A stretch of DNA of 47,510 bases from Methanobrevibacter sp. (GTDB lineage Archaea > Methanobacteriota > Methanobacteria > Methanobacteriales > Methanobacteriaceae): NCBI GenBank assembly GCA_022775905.1, contig JALFJX010000001.1, positions 1 to 47,510 on the forward strand, read 5' to 3'. How positions within the stretch are numbered: position 1 is the first letter of the stretch; each line of letters starts with the position of its first letter. Position numbers and translations under genes: made by a program. The notes below the pieces were generated by a model, which did not search any database, was not told the DNA's origin, and was given only the letters and a program-made list of their open reading frames with translations. Below are positions 17,468-27,369 of this stretch, piece by piece.

Positions 17468-18841
17468 TTAATTCATAATTTCTTTTTTAGATTTTATTCC
17501 AACAAGTGAAGCAAATACTGAAGTTACACATAACACCATACAAATCAAACATGTTATTTGAGAACTTGTAATTAAAAGTGGGAAGTATTTCTCAACCATC
17601 GGAACATTACCCATTACAAATGCAAATACTAATGTTAGCATTCCCATGCTCATTGTTTGACCAATTACACGCATTGTTGCAACTGACGCAGAAGCCACAG
17701 GAGTATCCTTTGGTGGAACAGACCCCATGATTGCATTTGTGTTTGGAGATGAAAATATTCCAAAACCTAAACCATGAGAAATCATTGCGACAATCAGAAA
17801 CCATAATGGAGTTGAATCACCGAGCATTGAAAGCATTGCAAGTGAAATCGCACCGAAAAACATTCCAATAGCCGCCAATTTTTGTGGATTAACCTTATCA
17901 GACAATCTTCCAGATATTGGAGCCATGATTACCTGAATCAATGGAGCAACCAAAAGAATTAAACCAGCCATTTGAGAGTCATAACCCCTAATATACTGCA
18001 AATGATAATTTACAATTGTTGTAACGGCAAATGTAGCCAGATAAGCAGTCAGTGCTGCGAAATTAGCTGATGAAAATTTAGGATTCTTAAAGAACTTAAC
18101 GTCAAATACAGGATACTTCTCCCTAAGTTCAAGGGCAACAAACAATCCCAAGACAATTATACCTACAACAGTTAAAATAATACCAATACTTTCGTCAAGG
18201 CGAGTGAATCCATAAATGAACAATAATATACCTAATGAATAAACAATACAACCTTTCCAGTCAATAGGGACTTCACCCATTGTAATCCATTCTTCCTTGA
18301 TTTGACTAATCAACAAGACCAAAATCAAAATCAAGAATGGAACTGAAGTCAAAAAGATAGATCTCCAACCAAACTGGAAGTTTAAAAATCCACCAATAAC
18401 TGGAGATGTTGATGTTGCAAGATAAACCCCTGTTACATTAATACCAATAGCTTTACCACGTTCCTGTGGACTAAATGCTGATACAACCATTGCCATTGAA
18501 GCAACATTTAAAAATGAAACACCTATACCTTGAATTAAACGACAAATCAAAAACATTTCGGAGTTTATTGAAAAAACAGCCACTATAGAACTTAGAATAT
18601 AAACAGCAGATCCAAATACCATAGATTTTTTAAGCCCGAATTTACCAGACAATTGCCCGGCAGGGATTGTAAAAATAGCTACTGCTAGGAAAAACAGCAT
18701 TGTAACCCAATTTTGGATAATGTTACTCATTCCAAATTCCGATGCTAAACTTGGAACTGCTACCATTACAGCAGATGATAAAAATACTGTAAAAAATGAT
18801 GTCAAAGTTGCTACAATTAAAACGATTTTTTCAAGTTTCAT
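17468..18841 (-). CDS. MFS transporter, DHA2 (EmrB/QacA) type drug efflux protein
   Basis: A 457-residue integral membrane protein with about 14 predicted hydrophobic segments, the layout of the DHA2 proton-drug antiporters. The motif after helix 2 (AGQLSGKFGLKKSMVFGS) and the helix-5 region (GVYLATSTSPVIGGFLNFQFGWRSIF, antiporter motif C-like) support this. The substrate is unknown. It lies 21 bases downstream of the OGG-type glycosylase gene on the same strand. An inverted repeat CATCTA / TAGATG at 17442-17464 lies just after its stop and may end transcription, though no T-run follows. Confidence 0.9.
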   Translation of the reverse strand: MKLEKIVLIVATLTSFFTVFLSSAVMVAVPSLASEFGMSNIIQNWVTMLFFLAVAIFTIPAGQLSGKFGLKKSMVFGSAVYILSSIVAVFSINSEMFLICRLIQGIGVSFLNVASMAMVVSAFSPQERGKAIGINVTGVYLATSTSPVIGGFLNFQFGWRSIFLTSVPFLILILVLLISQIKEEWITMGEVPIDWKGCIVYSLGILLFIYGFTRLDESIGIILTVVGIIVLGLFVALELREKYPVFDVKFFKNPKFSSANFAALTAYLATFAVTTIVNYHLQYIRGYDSQMAGLILLVAPLIQVIMAPISGRLSDKVNPQKLAAIGMFFGAISLAMLSMLGDSTPLWFLIVAMISHGLGFGIFSSPNTNAIMGSVPPKDTPVASASVATMRVIGQTMSMGMLTLVFAFVMGNVPMVEKYFPLLITSSQITCLICMVLCVTSVFASLVGIKSKKEIMN

Positions 18842-18862
18842 TAATTATAGTATATTGTTAAC

Positions 18863-19777
18863 CTATTTTAATTTAGCCATTAGGCCAGATTTTCTTGCAT
18901 AATGAAACATGTACAATTGAACATAACCTGCATTGTCTCCAAATTCTTCCATTCCAAATTCTCTTACCTTAGGAACAGAAATATCCTTTTCTTCAAAATA
19001 TAAATGAGAAACAATACGTTTTATCCATACATCACTTGGAAAAGCTTCTCTAAAATTAAATCCATAAAGCAATATACAATCAGCAACCTTTGGACCTACA
19101 CCCGGAACTTTCAATATTGTCTCAAAAGCCTCATCATAACTCATTTTAGGAATTTCTGAAAGGTCAATTTCAAGTGTAAAAAGTTCAGATGCTTTCCTCA
19201 TATATGGTGCCCTATATCCAACACCACAGGATTTTAGATTGTTTTTACAGTTGCAAATTTCATCAACATTTGTTAGTTCAAATTCCTCTTCATCATCCAA
19301 AAACAAGTTTTGAAAATTAGAGATCTCAGGAAAAGTATAAAATCCATTATAATTGGTTCCCCATTTCTGCTTTATATCAGAAATAGACTTGGTCCATCTT
19401 TTAATGGAATTATTTGCAGAGCAAATTGATGAAATAACACATTCAAATGGATTTGGTGCCAAAAATAATCTTAAACCATCACAAAACTTAGACATTTCCG
19501 CCAGTTCTGCATGATTATCCAAATATTTATAAAATTTACCCAAATCAAAATCTAAATCAAAAATATAGTTTAGGCGAGATATCGCATCTTTATCAGATAC
19601 ATCTCCCTCAAAATTAAAGTTTAAAAAATCTCCTGACTGTTTAACATCAAATACAACAGGTTTATTATTTACCATTACAACTTCCCTATATGAATCATCA
19701 ATTTTCATCCAAGGAGGCTGTGATGTTTGGCCTGAAATTTGTGTTAATTCCAAATCAATTGGAGATTCAATTATCAT
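18863..19777 (-). CDS. OGG1-type 8-oxoguanine DNA glycosylase/lyase
   Basis: A 304-residue bifunctional glycosylase of the HhH-GPD superfamily that excises oxidised guanine. The eukaryotic OGG1 layout is visible: an N-terminal beta domain, [13 protein letters not shown] (the paired Asn near 122-123), then the helix-hairpin-helix [11 protein letters not shown] with catalytic Lys230, and Asp249 in [11 protein letters not shown]. The ATG overlaps the hisF stop as ATGA, so translation is probably coupled to hisF. Length and motifs fit the archaeal OGG1-like (Ogg-like group 1) proteins. Confidence 0.9.
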   Translation of the reverse strand: MIIESPIDLELTQISGQTSQPPWMKIDDSYREVVMVNNKPVVFDVKQSGDFLNFNFEGDVSDKDAISRLNYIFDLDFDLGKFYKYLDNHAELAEMSKFCDGLRLFLAPNPFECVISSICSANNSIKRWTKSISDIKQKWGTNYNGFYTFPEISNFQNLFLDDEEEFELTNVDEICNCKNNLKSCGVGYRAPYMRKASELFTLEIDLSEIPKMSYDEAFETILKVPGVGPKVADCILLYGFNFREAFPSDVWIKRIVSHLYFEEKDISVPKVREFGMEEFGDNAGYVQLYMFHYARKSGLMAKLK

Positions 19778-20598
19778 AAGCGAACAGCCACATTATTTTC
19801 TTTTAAGTATTCTTTTACTTCACCAATGGAATATTGGTTAAAGTGGAATATACTTGCTGCAAGAGCTGCACTAACATCAGTCTTTTCGAATACATCTAAA
19901 ATGTCTTTTGGCTCTCCAACACCACCACTAGCAATAACCGGAATATCAACAGCATCATTGATAGCTTTGTTTAACTCAATATCATAACCGTTTTGAGTTC
20001 CATCCCCATCCATACTGGTTAAAAGGATTTCTCCAGCACCTAAGTCTTGACATTTTTGCGCCCATTGGATTGCATCGATTCCAGTAAATTCACGTCCACC
20101 ATATATACTTGAATCAAACCAGCAGAATCCTTTGTCAGTTTCAACAACGACTTTATCTGGTGCATCATCCGGATGGTCGACATATCTTCTTTTTGCATCA
20201 ATTCCAATGACAACTGCCTGTGATCCAACAACTTTTGAAGCTTCAGTCAAGAGTTCTGGATTTTTGATTGCAGCAGTATTTGTTGAACACTTATCAGCGC
20301 CTGCTCTGAGCATTTTAATGTAATCTTCGACTTTTCTTATTCCTCCACCTACACAAATTGGCATGAATACATTTTCAGTCAACCTGTCAATAACATCTGC
20401 CATTGTAGCACGTCTTTCATGTGAAGCAGTGATATCTAAAACTACAATTTCATCTGCACCCTCTTCATAGTATCTTGTTGCAAGATCTACTGGGTTTCCA
20501 GCATATTTAATTTCTTTAAATTCAACACCTTTGACAACTCTACCTTCAGGTACTTGCAAATCACAATCTAGACAAGGAATAATTCTTTTAGTTAACAT
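19774..20598 (-). CDS. hisF: Imidazole glycerol phosphate synthase, cyclase subunit
   Basis: A 274-residue TIM-barrel cyclase of histidine biosynthesis. With the glutaminase HisH it makes imidazole-glycerol phosphate and AICAR. It carries [13 protein letters not shown] with the catalytic first aspartate, the [13 protein letters not shown] phosphate loop, and [15 protein letters not shown]. The open frame extends 27 residues upstream, but that stretch is hydrophobic non-homologous sequence, so the ATG at 20598 is the start. A 20-residue insertion around [13 protein letters not shown] is longer than in most bacterial forms. hisH is not in the window. Confidence 0.96.
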   Translation of the reverse strand: MLTKRIIPCLDCDLQVPEGRVVKGVEFKEIKYAGNPVDLATRYYEEGADEIVVLDITASHERRATMADVIDRLTENVFMPICVGGGIRKVEDYIKMLRAGADKCSTNTAAIKNPELLTEASKVVGSQAVVIGIDAKRRYVDHPDDAPDKVVVETDKGFCWFDSSIYGGREFTGIDAIQWAQKCQDLGAGEILLTSMDGDGTQNGYDIELNKAINDAVDIPVIASGGVGEPKDILDVFEKTDVSAALAASIFHFNQYSIGEVKEYLKENNVAVRL

Positions 20599-20651
20599 AG
20601 TATCAATATAAAATAAAAAAAAGTTGTATTGTTTTTTAAAAAACAATAAAT

Positions 20652-20813
20652 CTAAGCTGAGTATCTTAATACGAAACATAAAATAGCTACGATTACAGTA
20701 GCAACGATGATATGCTCAGGAGAAAGTTTTGGTCCGAGACTTTCTTCATCAAAATATCTTACTAAACCTGCACCTGTTTGAGGCATAGAAATTTTATTAT
20801 CTTTTTTTGCCAT
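20652..20813 (-). CDS. secG: Preprotein translocase subunit SecG / Sec61 beta
   Basis: A 53-residue tail-anchored membrane protein, the archaeal Sec61 beta subunit of the SecYE-beta channel. It reads [20 protein letters not shown], then [16 protein letters not shown], then a single hydrophobic helix (about residues 35-50) ending LRYSA. The conserved elements [15 protein letters not shown]...GPKxxP are all there. It is short and easily missed. The ATG at 20813 has a GGGATTAT upstream region. It lies between hisF and moaC on the same strand. Confidence 0.93.
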   Translation of the reverse strand: MAKKDNKISMPQTGAGLVRYFDEESLGPKLSPEHIIVATVIVAILCFVLRYSA

Positions 20814-20882
20814 AATAATCCCCTATAAAATTAATTAATAATAAATAATATTAATAATTATTTTTTTCATAGTATATAAAGT

Positions 20883-21350
20883 TTAGATTTTTTCTTTTTT
20901 AATTACTTTAATGTCACTGATTCTGGTGTCAGGATATTGGCCATTTTCATCTTTTTCAACAGCTTTAACCATGTCCCATACAGTAAGCAAAGCTACACTT
21001 ACACCAGTGATAGCTTCCATTTCCACACCTGTTTTTCCTAATGTGTTAACTGCACATGTAGCTATGATTTCATCTTCTTTAACTTCGAAATCAAGTTCTA
21101 TACCAGTCAATGCTAAAGGATGGCAAAGTGGAATTATTGAAGAAGTGTTTTTAACAGCTTGAATTCCTGCAATTTGAGCAGTTGTTAAAACATTACCTTT
21201 TTTGATTTCTTCATTTTGAATTAAATCAACAGTATGTTTATCCAAAAATATACTACCCTGTGCAATAGCTCTTCTTTTTTGATCTGGTTTTCCACCAACT
21301 TCAACCATATGTACTCCTGTTTCTGTCAAATGTGTAAATTCTTCTGCCAT
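20883..21350 (-). CDS. moaC: Cyclic pyranopterin monophosphate synthase accessory protein MoaC
   Basis: A 155-residue enzyme of molybdopterin cofactor synthesis, forming cyclic pyranopterin monophosphate from the MoaA product. The signature is complete: THLTETGVHMVEVGGKPDQKR, TTAQIAGIQAVKNTSSIIPLCHPL, and GVEMEAITGVSVALLTVWDM. The start is 5 bases after the pus10 stop, so the two are probably co-transcribed. Methanogens need the cofactor for molybdenum/tungsten formylmethanofuran dehydrogenase. moeA of the same pathway is at 34982-36199. Confidence 0.97.
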   Translation of the reverse strand: MAEEFTHLTETGVHMVEVGGKPDQKRRAIAQGSIFLDKHTVDLIQNEEIKKGNVLTTAQIAGIQAVKNTSSIIPLCHPLALTGIELDFEVKEDEIIATCAVNTLGKTGVEMEAITGVSVALLTVWDMVKAVEKDENGQYPDTRISDIKVIKKEKI

Positions 21351-21355
21351 ATTAT

Positions 21356-22564
21356 CTACTTCTCACTTACTTCTATTACATCCAATTGTTCACAAATAGC
21401 TTTAACGCCTAAAATCTCACTTACGTTAGGATGACTTCTACCTTCATCCCCTGAGATTAATTCTTTAATATACAATCCGCCTTCAGTTTTAATGCACATA
21501 CTGAAATGTTTATCATCAATTATCTCATAAGACAATTCTTTAACATGCTTAATACGTACTTTATCAGCACGTCTCCTTAATACTCTTAATGGAGTTTGCT
21601 GATGAATTTCATCCAGTTTCAATAATTCTTCAAGTTTTGATTCGTCAAATGCATCATCACATTTGACAATCGCATTATAAACTTTATAAGTATCTGGAGA
21701 GGATTGTTTAATTTCTGCTTTTCTACTTCTTTTGCATAAATGTAAATTATGATATGAAGTTTTTCCTTCATTCATCTTATTTACATCTTCTTCAACTTGA
21801 GCCAAATCAATTTTTCTTAATCTTGGTTCTTTGATTTCCAATACAAAAGGTCTTCCAGAACCTAACATCAATACATCAATGTCTTCACGACCTGCACCAT
21901 GGAATTTAGCTTCTTTACCCTTAGTTAATTCTAACACATGCTCGGAAATTAGTTCTTCAACTGATTCTGGGTATTGCTTTCCTGTGAAGTTGCATTCTTC
22001 ACAACCTCTTCCTTTACATTTAGTGCATGGCCATTTGGTCTGTGGAATTCCTCTTTTAAGTTTATTGTATTTTCCTTCAATATATAACGGATTAATTTGA
22101 ATTCTAACCTTAGGATCATCAATTAAATCAATATTGAATACAATATCCTGACTTTCAAATTCAGCTTCCTTATCATATATTTCCCAAAGTCCAAGACCAA
22201 TCAATCTATTAATTTCTTTTTTGATTGTTTCTACAGGCAAATTAAATTTATCTGATAACTCCTGATCACGTTCTTGAATATCCTTAGGAAGTTTTGAACC
22301 TACTAAAAATGTATCAAATTCTATTCCTAATTGATTAATTTTATCATCAATTTTTTTATACAACTCTTCATCAAGTTTATTGAAGATATTATTACATATT
22401 ACGCAATCAACATCATCCAAATCAATATCTAACTCAGCGCAAACTTTATCTGCCCTTTCAATGTTATTTGTCCCTTCAATTGTTTTGGATAATTTACGAC
22501 CGAGACAACTTTTACAGATTTTTCCATCTGTTTCCTCTAAAATTTGTTTTGCTAATTCGTACAT
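21356..22564 (-). CDS. pus10: tRNA pseudouridine synthase Pus10
   Basis: A 402-residue enzyme that makes pseudouridine 54 and 55 in the T-loop of archaeal tRNAs. The N-terminal domain has zinc-type pairs C17/C20 and C54/C57, and a further CTKCKGRGCEEC cluster lies near 180-191. The catalytic block is HGAGREDIDVLMLGSG, with the active aspartate within GREDID at 225-230. The C-terminus includes the TPLRVLRRRADKVR motif. It begins directly after the srp54 stop and is followed by moaC, forming a compact minus-strand run. Confidence 0.94.
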   Translation of the reverse strand: MYELAKQILEETDGKICKSCLGRKLSKTIEGTNNIERADKVCAELDIDLDDVDCVICNNIFNKLDEELYKKIDDKINQLGIEFDTFLVGSKLPKDIQERDQELSDKFNLPVETIKKEINRLIGLGLWEIYDKEAEFESQDIVFNIDLIDDPKVRIQINPLYIEGKYNKLKRGIPQTKWPCTKCKGRGCEECNFTGKQYPESVEELISEHVLELTKGKEAKFHGAGREDIDVLMLGSGRPFVLEIKEPRLRKIDLAQVEEDVNKMNEGKTSYHNLHLCKRSRKAEIKQSSPDTYKVYNAIVKCDDAFDESKLEELLKLDEIHQQTPLRVLRRRADKVRIKHVKELSYEIIDDKHFSMCIKTEGGLYIKELISGDEGRSHPNVSEILGVKAICEQLDVIEVSEK

Positions 22565-22565
22565 A

Positions 22566-23909
22566 TTATCTATTCATGAATTGTCCCATCATACGGTTCA
22601 TAGCGCCGTGACCTAAACGACCACCACGTTTTCCAATTCCCTTCATTGTCTTTTTGGTGTTGTTGTAATATTTTAGAAGTTCTTTTACTTCACTTTCTTC
22701 AACACCAGAACCTCTTGCGATTCTTTGAATACGGGATTGTTTGATTATTTTAGGGTTTAACATTTCTTCTTCAGTCATTGAAGACATCATAATTTTGTAA
22801 GAATCAATTTTATCTTCAGTCATTTTAGATGCTTCTTTTGATATCTTGTTTCCCATACCCGGAATCATGTTTAGAACTTGTTGCATAGGACCCATTTTAT
22901 TCATCATTTCAAACTGGTTTTTCATATCCATTAATGTGAATTTACCTGTGAGCATATTGTTCATGGTTTTTTCTGCAATATCCTCATCAATGTTTTCCTC
23001 AGCTTTTTCAATAAGAGATTTTATATCCCCCATACCAAGTAATCTTGAAATGAATCTTTCTGGATCAAACAATTCAAAGTCATCGATTCTCTCACCAGTA
23101 CCGATGAATTTGATTGGAGCACCAGTTTCTGCAACCGCAGACATTGCACCCCCACCTTTTGCTGACCCATCCAATTTTGTAATAATTATTGAGCCAATAT
23201 CAGTAGCTGTTGAGAAAGCTTTTGCCTGTTCACCTGCTTGCTGACCAATTGTTCCATCAATAACAAGAATAGCTTCATTTGGATTGATAATTTCATCCAA
23301 TTCGTTCATTTCAGCAATTAAATCTTCTTCTTGTTTATGTCTACCAGCAGTATCGAAAATAATAACTTTTCTGTTTTTAAACTCTTGCAAACCTTTCCTT
23401 GCAAGATCCAAAGCATCTTTATTATCCGGATCACCATATAACGGAACATCCATTTCTTCTGTTAACTGTTTTAATTGAACGTAAGCAGCAGGCCTCCATG
23501 TGTCGGTACAAACCACAGCAGGGTTAAAACCTTTTTTCTGTAAGAATCTACATAATTTTCCAATGGTTGTTGTTTTACCACTACCTTGAAGACCTAAGAA
23601 TAGAATTTTGTAAGGCCTTTCATTAATGTCCAAACCAACAGTTTCACTGCCCAGGAGATTTACCATTTCCTCATAAATAATTGTTATAACATGTTCTCTT
23701 GGAGTAATTCCTTTCGGAGGCTTCTCTTCAAGAGACCTATTTTCAATTTTTTTTGATAAATATAGGACCAATTTAATATTAACGTCAGATTGAATTAAAG
23801 CACGTTGAATGTCTTTTACAACTTCTTTAATAGTTTTTTTATCAATAACAGACATTCCTACTAATTTTTTCATTGTATTAGTAAGATTTTCTCCTAAATT
23901 TCCAAGCAT
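22566..23909 (-). CDS. srp54: Signal recognition particle 54 kDa protein
   Basis: A 447-residue GTPase (SRP54/Ffh) that binds signal sequences and 7S RNA and docks with FtsY. The N and G domains carry [35 protein letters not shown] and [11 protein letters not shown]. The C-terminal M domain is methionine-rich ([18 protein letters not shown]) and holds the RNA-binding [11 protein letters not shown]. The ATG at 23909 sits just after GTGATTAAT; the in-frame GTG at 23918 is the ribosome site itself. It heads the srp54-pus10-moaC series. Confidence 0.97.
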   Translation of the reverse strand: MLGNLGENLTNTMKKLVGMSVIDKKTIKEVVKDIQRALIQSDVNIKLVLYLSKKIENRSLEEKPPKGITPREHVITIIYEEMVNLLGSETVGLDINERPYKILFLGLQGSGKTTTIGKLCRFLQKKGFNPAVVCTDTWRPAAYVQLKQLTEEMDVPLYGDPDNKDALDLARKGLQEFKNRKVIIFDTAGRHKQEEDLIAEMNELDEIINPNEAILVIDGTIGQQAGEQAKAFSTATDIGSIIITKLDGSAKGGGAMSAVAETGAPIKFIGTGERIDDFELFDPERFISRLLGMGDIKSLIEKAEENIDEDIAEKTMNNMLTGKFTLMDMKNQFEMMNKMGPMQQVLNMIPGMGNKISKEASKMTEDKIDSYKIMMSSMTEEEMLNPKIIKQSRIQRIARGSGVEESEVKELLKYYNNTKKTMKGIGKRGGRLGHGAMNRMMGQFMNR

Positions 23910-24001
23910 ATTAATCACTTATAATAATTCTAATTAGCAAACTTATATAATTATATTAATTTATATTTATATTTAATAAAGTTTTAATAATTTGTGATAT
24001 C

Positions 24002-24571
24002 ATGTTAGAAGAAGTAAAAAAATCTTTAGAAGCATCACCAATCGTTAAGAAAGGTGACTACAACTACTTTATAAATCCTATAAGTGACGGTGTTCCAGCA
24101 ATGGACCCAAAAATGCTTAGAGAATTATCATTAGCAGTTTATAAACATGCTGATTTAAATGTTGACAAAATTGTAGCTGTTGAAGCGATGGGAATTCATT
24201 TAGCTACTGCATTATCTCTTGCAACCGATATCCCATTCGTTGTAATCCGTAAAAGAGAATACGGACTTGAAGGAGAAACTGAAGTTTACCAAAAAACTGG
24301 ATATGGATCATCAAACCTTTATGTGAATGATTTGCATGCAGGTGAGAAAATTTTACTCATTGACGATGTAGTAAGTACCGGTGGAACTATAATAGCATTA
24401 TTGAACACTTTAAAAGATTTAGGTTTAGAAATTAAATCCACAGTTGCTGTTATTGAAAAGGGCGAAGGTAAAAATATAGTTAAAAAAGAAACTGGCGTTG
24501 ATGTATTATCTATTGTTAAATTAGATGTAATTGACGGGAAAGTAGTTATCGAAAAAACAATTGAAGATTAA
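24002..24571 (+). CDS. hpt: Hypoxanthine (purine) phosphoribosyltransferase
   Basis: A 189-residue type I phosphoribosyltransferase that salvages hypoxanthine and guanine with PRPP. The PRPP-binding loop is [13 protein letters not shown] near residues 117-129. The archaeal family block [19 protein letters not shown] is at the N-terminus and [13 protein letters not shown] near 60-72. Length is normal. The ATG follows TTGTGATATC. It is divergent from srp54, and dph2 starts one base after its stop. Confidence 0.92.
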   Translation: MLEEVKKSLEASPIVKKGDYNYFINPISDGVPAMDPKMLRELSLAVYKHADLNVDKIVAVEAMGIHLATALSLATDIPFVVIRKREYGLEGETEVYQKTGYGSSNLYVNDLHAGEKILLIDDVVSTGGTIIALLNTLKDLGLEIKSTVAVIEKGEGKNIVKKETGVDVLSIVKLDVIDGKVVIEKTIED

Positions 24572-24572
24572 A

Positions 24573-25577
24573 ATGTCAATGTACAATATGGATTTAGACA
24601 AAGTAATCCGTAAAATAACTTCAATAGATGCACAAACTGTTGGTCTCCAGTTTCCGGAAGGCCTAAAGATGCAGGCTGTTAAAATAGCCAGACAAATCGA
24701 AGAGGAAACTGAAGCGACAGTCATCATCTCCGGTGATCCTTGTTTTGGAGCATGTGATGTAAGTGACTATAAGATGAAAGGTTCAGTCGATTTGATAGTT
24801 CATTACGGCCACACCCCGCTCCCATTAAAATATGAAGTTCCAACATTATTCATTGAAGCTTTTTCTAATATTGATATTAAAAAAGATCTTGAAAAATCAC
24901 TAGAATATCTAAAAGATTATTACAGAATAGGGCTTGTAACAACAACACAGCACTTGCATCTTTTAAATGAAACCAGAGATTTCCTAGAGGATAATGGAAA
25001 GGAAGTCATCTTAGGTTCCTCACCTTCAACAAGGAAAGGGCAAGTTTTAGGATGTAACTTTTCATCAATCAAAGATTTGGATGCGGAAGTAATTTTATTC
25101 ATTGGAAATGGAAATTTCCATGCATTAGGAATTAAATTATTCTCAAATACCCCTGTTCTTGCATTAGACCCATACAATGGAGAAATTAGAAGTATGGATG
25201 AATTTGCAGATAGGATTCTAAGAATAAGATTTGCAAGAATCACTAAAGCACGTAGTGCTAAAAAATGGGGAATTTTAGTATCTACAAAAGAAGGCCAATA
25301 CAGGATGACATTAGCAAAAGAGATTAAAAAAATCATTGAAGATGCAAAAATGGAAGCATATATTATCTTAGTAGACAATGTCTCACCCGAAGTATTACTT
25401 CCATACTTGGAATTGGATGCTTTTGTTGTAAGTGCCTGTCCAAGAATTGCTGTTGATGATTCCCAAATGTATAAAAAACCATTATTAACCCCGCAGGAAT
25501 TGGAAATAGTTTTAGATAAGCGAGAATGGGAAAATTATCAACTGGATGAAATTTTATTCCATGAACGTTATAAATAA
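24573..25577 (+). CDS. dph2: 2-(3-amino-3-carboxypropyl)histidine synthase (diphthamide biosynthesis)
   Basis: A 334-residue radical-type enzyme that starts diphthamide formation on the histidine of archaeal EF-2. It uses a [4Fe-4S] cluster and SAM in a non-classical way. The three cluster cysteines lie in separate blocks: [20 protein letters not shown] and [20 protein letters not shown] is also characteristic. The frame opens at TTG 24561 inside hpt, but the ATG at 24573 (or 24579) just after the hpt stop is more likely. It is co-directional with hpt. Confidence 0.93.
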   Translation: MSMYNMDLDKVIRKITSIDAQTVGLQFPEGLKMQAVKIARQIEEETEATVIISGDPCFGACDVSDYKMKGSVDLIVHYGHTPLPLKYEVPTLFIEAFSNIDIKKDLEKSLEYLKDYYRIGLVTTTQHLHLLNETRDFLEDNGKEVILGSSPSTRKGQVLGCNFSSIKDLDAEVILFIGNGNFHALGIKLFSNTPVLALDPYNGEIRSMDEFADRILRIRFARITKARSAKKWGILVSTKEGQYRMTLAKEIKKIIEDAKMEAYIILVDNVSPEVLLPYLELDAFVVSACPRIAVDDSQMYKKPLLTPQELEIVLDKREWENYQLDEILFHERYK

Positions 25578-25651
25578 TTTTAAATATTAATATGAATAAA
25601 ATTATTATATTAAAGAAAGTTTTATAAACTCTTTATTTTGGTGATTTTAAT

Positions 25652-26221
25652 ATGAAAATAGAAGAAGATAAAATTGTAATGCCTGGAGATAAATTAGGAA
25701 TAGTTGAACAATATCTTCCAGGAGATGGTACTTATGATGATGACGGAGACATCAAATCATCAGTACTTGGAAATGTTAAAATTAATCAAAAAATGAAGGT
25801 AATTTCCGTTGTGTCAGATGCAAAACCTGCTCTTTTAAAAGTTGGAGATGTAATCTACGGTCAAATAACTGATCTCAAACCGCAAAGAGCAAATGTTAAA
25901 ATAGAATGTATTAAAGATAATGCAAGACCATTAGCATTACCTTATATGGGTGCTATACACATCTCACAAGCTAAAAAAGATTATTTAGAGAAATTATCTG
26001 ATGCTTTTAGAATAGGGGATATTATTCAAGCAAAAGTTGTTAAAATTACTGGAGACAATGTCGATTTAGGCACAACAGATGATGATTGTGGTGTATTAAA
26101 AGCTATGTGTACTCGTTGTAGAGATTACATGCACACTACACAAAAAACTGATGAACTTCAATGTAATACTTGTAACAGGAAAGAAAAACGTAAAGTTTCT
26201 AAAAACTACATTAATGATTAA
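25652..26221 (+). CDS. csl4: Exosome RNA-binding subunit Csl4
   Basis: A 189-residue cap subunit of the archaeal RNA exosome. An N-terminal domain begins MPGDKLGIVEQYLPGDGTY. An S1 RNA-binding domain covers about residues 64-145 (KVGDVIYGQITDL). A C-terminal zinc ribbon uses C153, C156, C171 and C174. All three parts of Csl4 are present. It lies 13 bases before rpo11, in the common archaeal csl4-rpo11 pairing. Confidence 0.95.
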   Translation: MKIEEDKIVMPGDKLGIVEQYLPGDGTYDDDGDIKSSVLGNVKINQKMKVISVVSDAKPALLKVGDVIYGQITDLKPQRANVKIECIKDNARPLALPYMGAIHISQAKKDYLEKLSDAFRIGDIIQAKVVKITGDNVDLGTTDDDCGVLKAMCTRCRDYMHTTQKTDELQCNTCNRKEKRKVSKNYIND

Positions 26222-26234
26222 TTAGGTTGATAAA

Positions 26235-26516
26235 ATGATGGAAAATTTTGAAATTATTGAAGATAAAACTTTAGAATTAACTTTCAGAGTAAATGATGAA
26301 AGTCACGGAGTTTGTAACGCATTAAGACACATTTTAATGCAAAATCCTGACGTTGAATATGCAGTTTACAATATTGATCACCCTCTTACTGGAAAACCAG
26401 AAATGACCATTAAAACAAAAAGAGGAAAAAGACCAAGAAACGCATTACAAAAAGCAGCAGAAGAACTCCAAAAAGAAAGTTCTGAATTCAAAAAACTTAT
26501 TGATGAAGCTTTATAA
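26235..26516 (+). CDS. rpo11: DNA-directed RNA polymerase subunit Rpo11 (RpoL)
   Basis: A 93-residue assembly-platform subunit of archaeal RNA polymerase that dimerises with Rpo3 (alpha/Rpb11 fold). The LTFRVNDESHGVCNALRHIL and YAVYNIDHPLTGKPEMTIKT blocks are diagnostic. The start ATG follows GGTTGATAAA; two ATGs are adjacent (26235 and 26238). It is translated between csl4 and a NUDIX gene and ends in the usual C-terminal helix. Confidence 0.95.
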   Translation: MMENFEIIEDKTLELTFRVNDESHGVCNALRHILMQNPDVEYAVYNIDHPLTGKPEMTIKTKRGKRPRNALQKAAEELQKESSEFKKLIDEAL

Positions 26517-26550
26517 TAAGCTTCCATATTTTACTTTTTTAAGTGGTTTA

Positions 26551-26973
26551 ATGACTGAATACAAAAAACCATCTTTAACAACTGATATTTTTATTTTTGA
26601 TGATAATTTTAATTTTATTTTAATTAAAAGAAAAAACAATCCTTTTAAAGATTATTGGGCGTTACCAGGTGGATTTGTTGACTATGGCGAAACTGTAGAA
26701 TCTGCTGCTGTAAGAGAAGCAAAGGAAGAGACCAGCATTGATGTTGAACTTAAAGATTTAGTCAATGTTTACTCTGATCCCAACAGAGATTCAAGAGGTC
26801 ATACCATAACTATCGCATACACTGCAAAAGGCAATTTCAATGATAGAAAAGCTGATGATGATGCAATTGACATAGGCATTTTTTCAGCCGAAAAACTAGA
26901 TGAAATCAATATTGCTTTTGACCATGATAAAATAATAAAAGACTGCTTAAAAAAAGCTAAAAATGTAAAATAA
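26551..26973 (+). CDS. NUDIX hydrolase, ADP-ribose pyrophosphatase-like
   Basis: A NUDIX-fold hydrolase of about 140 residues. The box is complete: GGFVDYGETVESAAVREAKEETSIDVEL. The three-residue step in LIKRKNNPFKDYWALPGGFVD resembles ADP-ribose pyrophosphatases of methanogens. The frame is open upstream to TTG 26500, inside rpo11, but that adds an unrelated hydrophobic lead; the ATG at 26551 after AGTGGT is my choice. It is co-directional with rpo11. The real substrate is not certain. Confidence 0.85.
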   Translation: MTEYKKPSLTTDIFIFDDNFNFILIKRKNNPFKDYWALPGGFVDYGETVESAAVREAKEETSIDVELKDLVNVYSDPNRDSRGHTITIAYTAKGNFNDRKADDDAIDIGIFSAEKLDEINIAFDHDKIIKDCLKKAKNVK

Positions 26974-27048
26974 TGCTATATATTTAAATAAGTTAAAAAA
27001 AAAATTATTGTATAATATACTTATTAAATTTAATAGAGGGAGAGTTAA

Positions 27049-27360
27049 ATGGAATTTTGTCCTGAATGTGGAGCAATGATGTTTCCAAACGGTAGCGATT
27101 TAAAATGCAACAGTTGTGGTTATGTTAAAGAAGACTCCGATAATACAAATTACACAGTTTCAAAGAAAATTGAAGCTAAAGAAACTGTTACAAACTTAGG
27201 TGAAGATGTAGAAGTTGGCCCAAGAACAGAAGAAATCTGTCCTGAATGCGGTCACAATATTGCAACCTACAAATTATTACAAACTCGTAGTGCTGATGAA
27301 GCTCCTACTCGTATTTTTACATGCACAAAATGTAAACATACTTGGAGAGCTTACGACTGA
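27049..27360 (+). CDS. tfs: Transcription factor S (TFIIS/Rpb9-like)
   Basis: A 103-residue transcript cleavage factor that rescues backtracked archaeal RNA polymerase. The N-terminal zinc ribbon uses C4, C7, C20 and C23. The C-terminal TFIIS-type ribbon uses C64, C67, C92 and C95. The acidic pair Asp83-Glu84 in TRSADEAPTRIFTC is the catalytic hairpin, which separates it from Rpb9-type subunits. It starts after a GGGAGAG site and is followed 9 bases later by an acidic membrane protein gene. Confidence 0.95.
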   Translation: MEFCPECGAMMFPNGSDLKCNSCGYVKEDSDNTNYTVSKKIEAKETVTNLGEDVEVGPRTEEICPECGHNIATYKLLQTRSADEAPTRIFTCTKCKHTWRAYD

Positions 27361-27369
27361 GGGCTTTTT

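Noticed and set aside
20599-20679. A 27-residue N-terminal extension of HisF
   Set aside because: Family homology starts exactly at [11 protein letters not shown], and the extension crosses the intergenic space after Sec61 beta.
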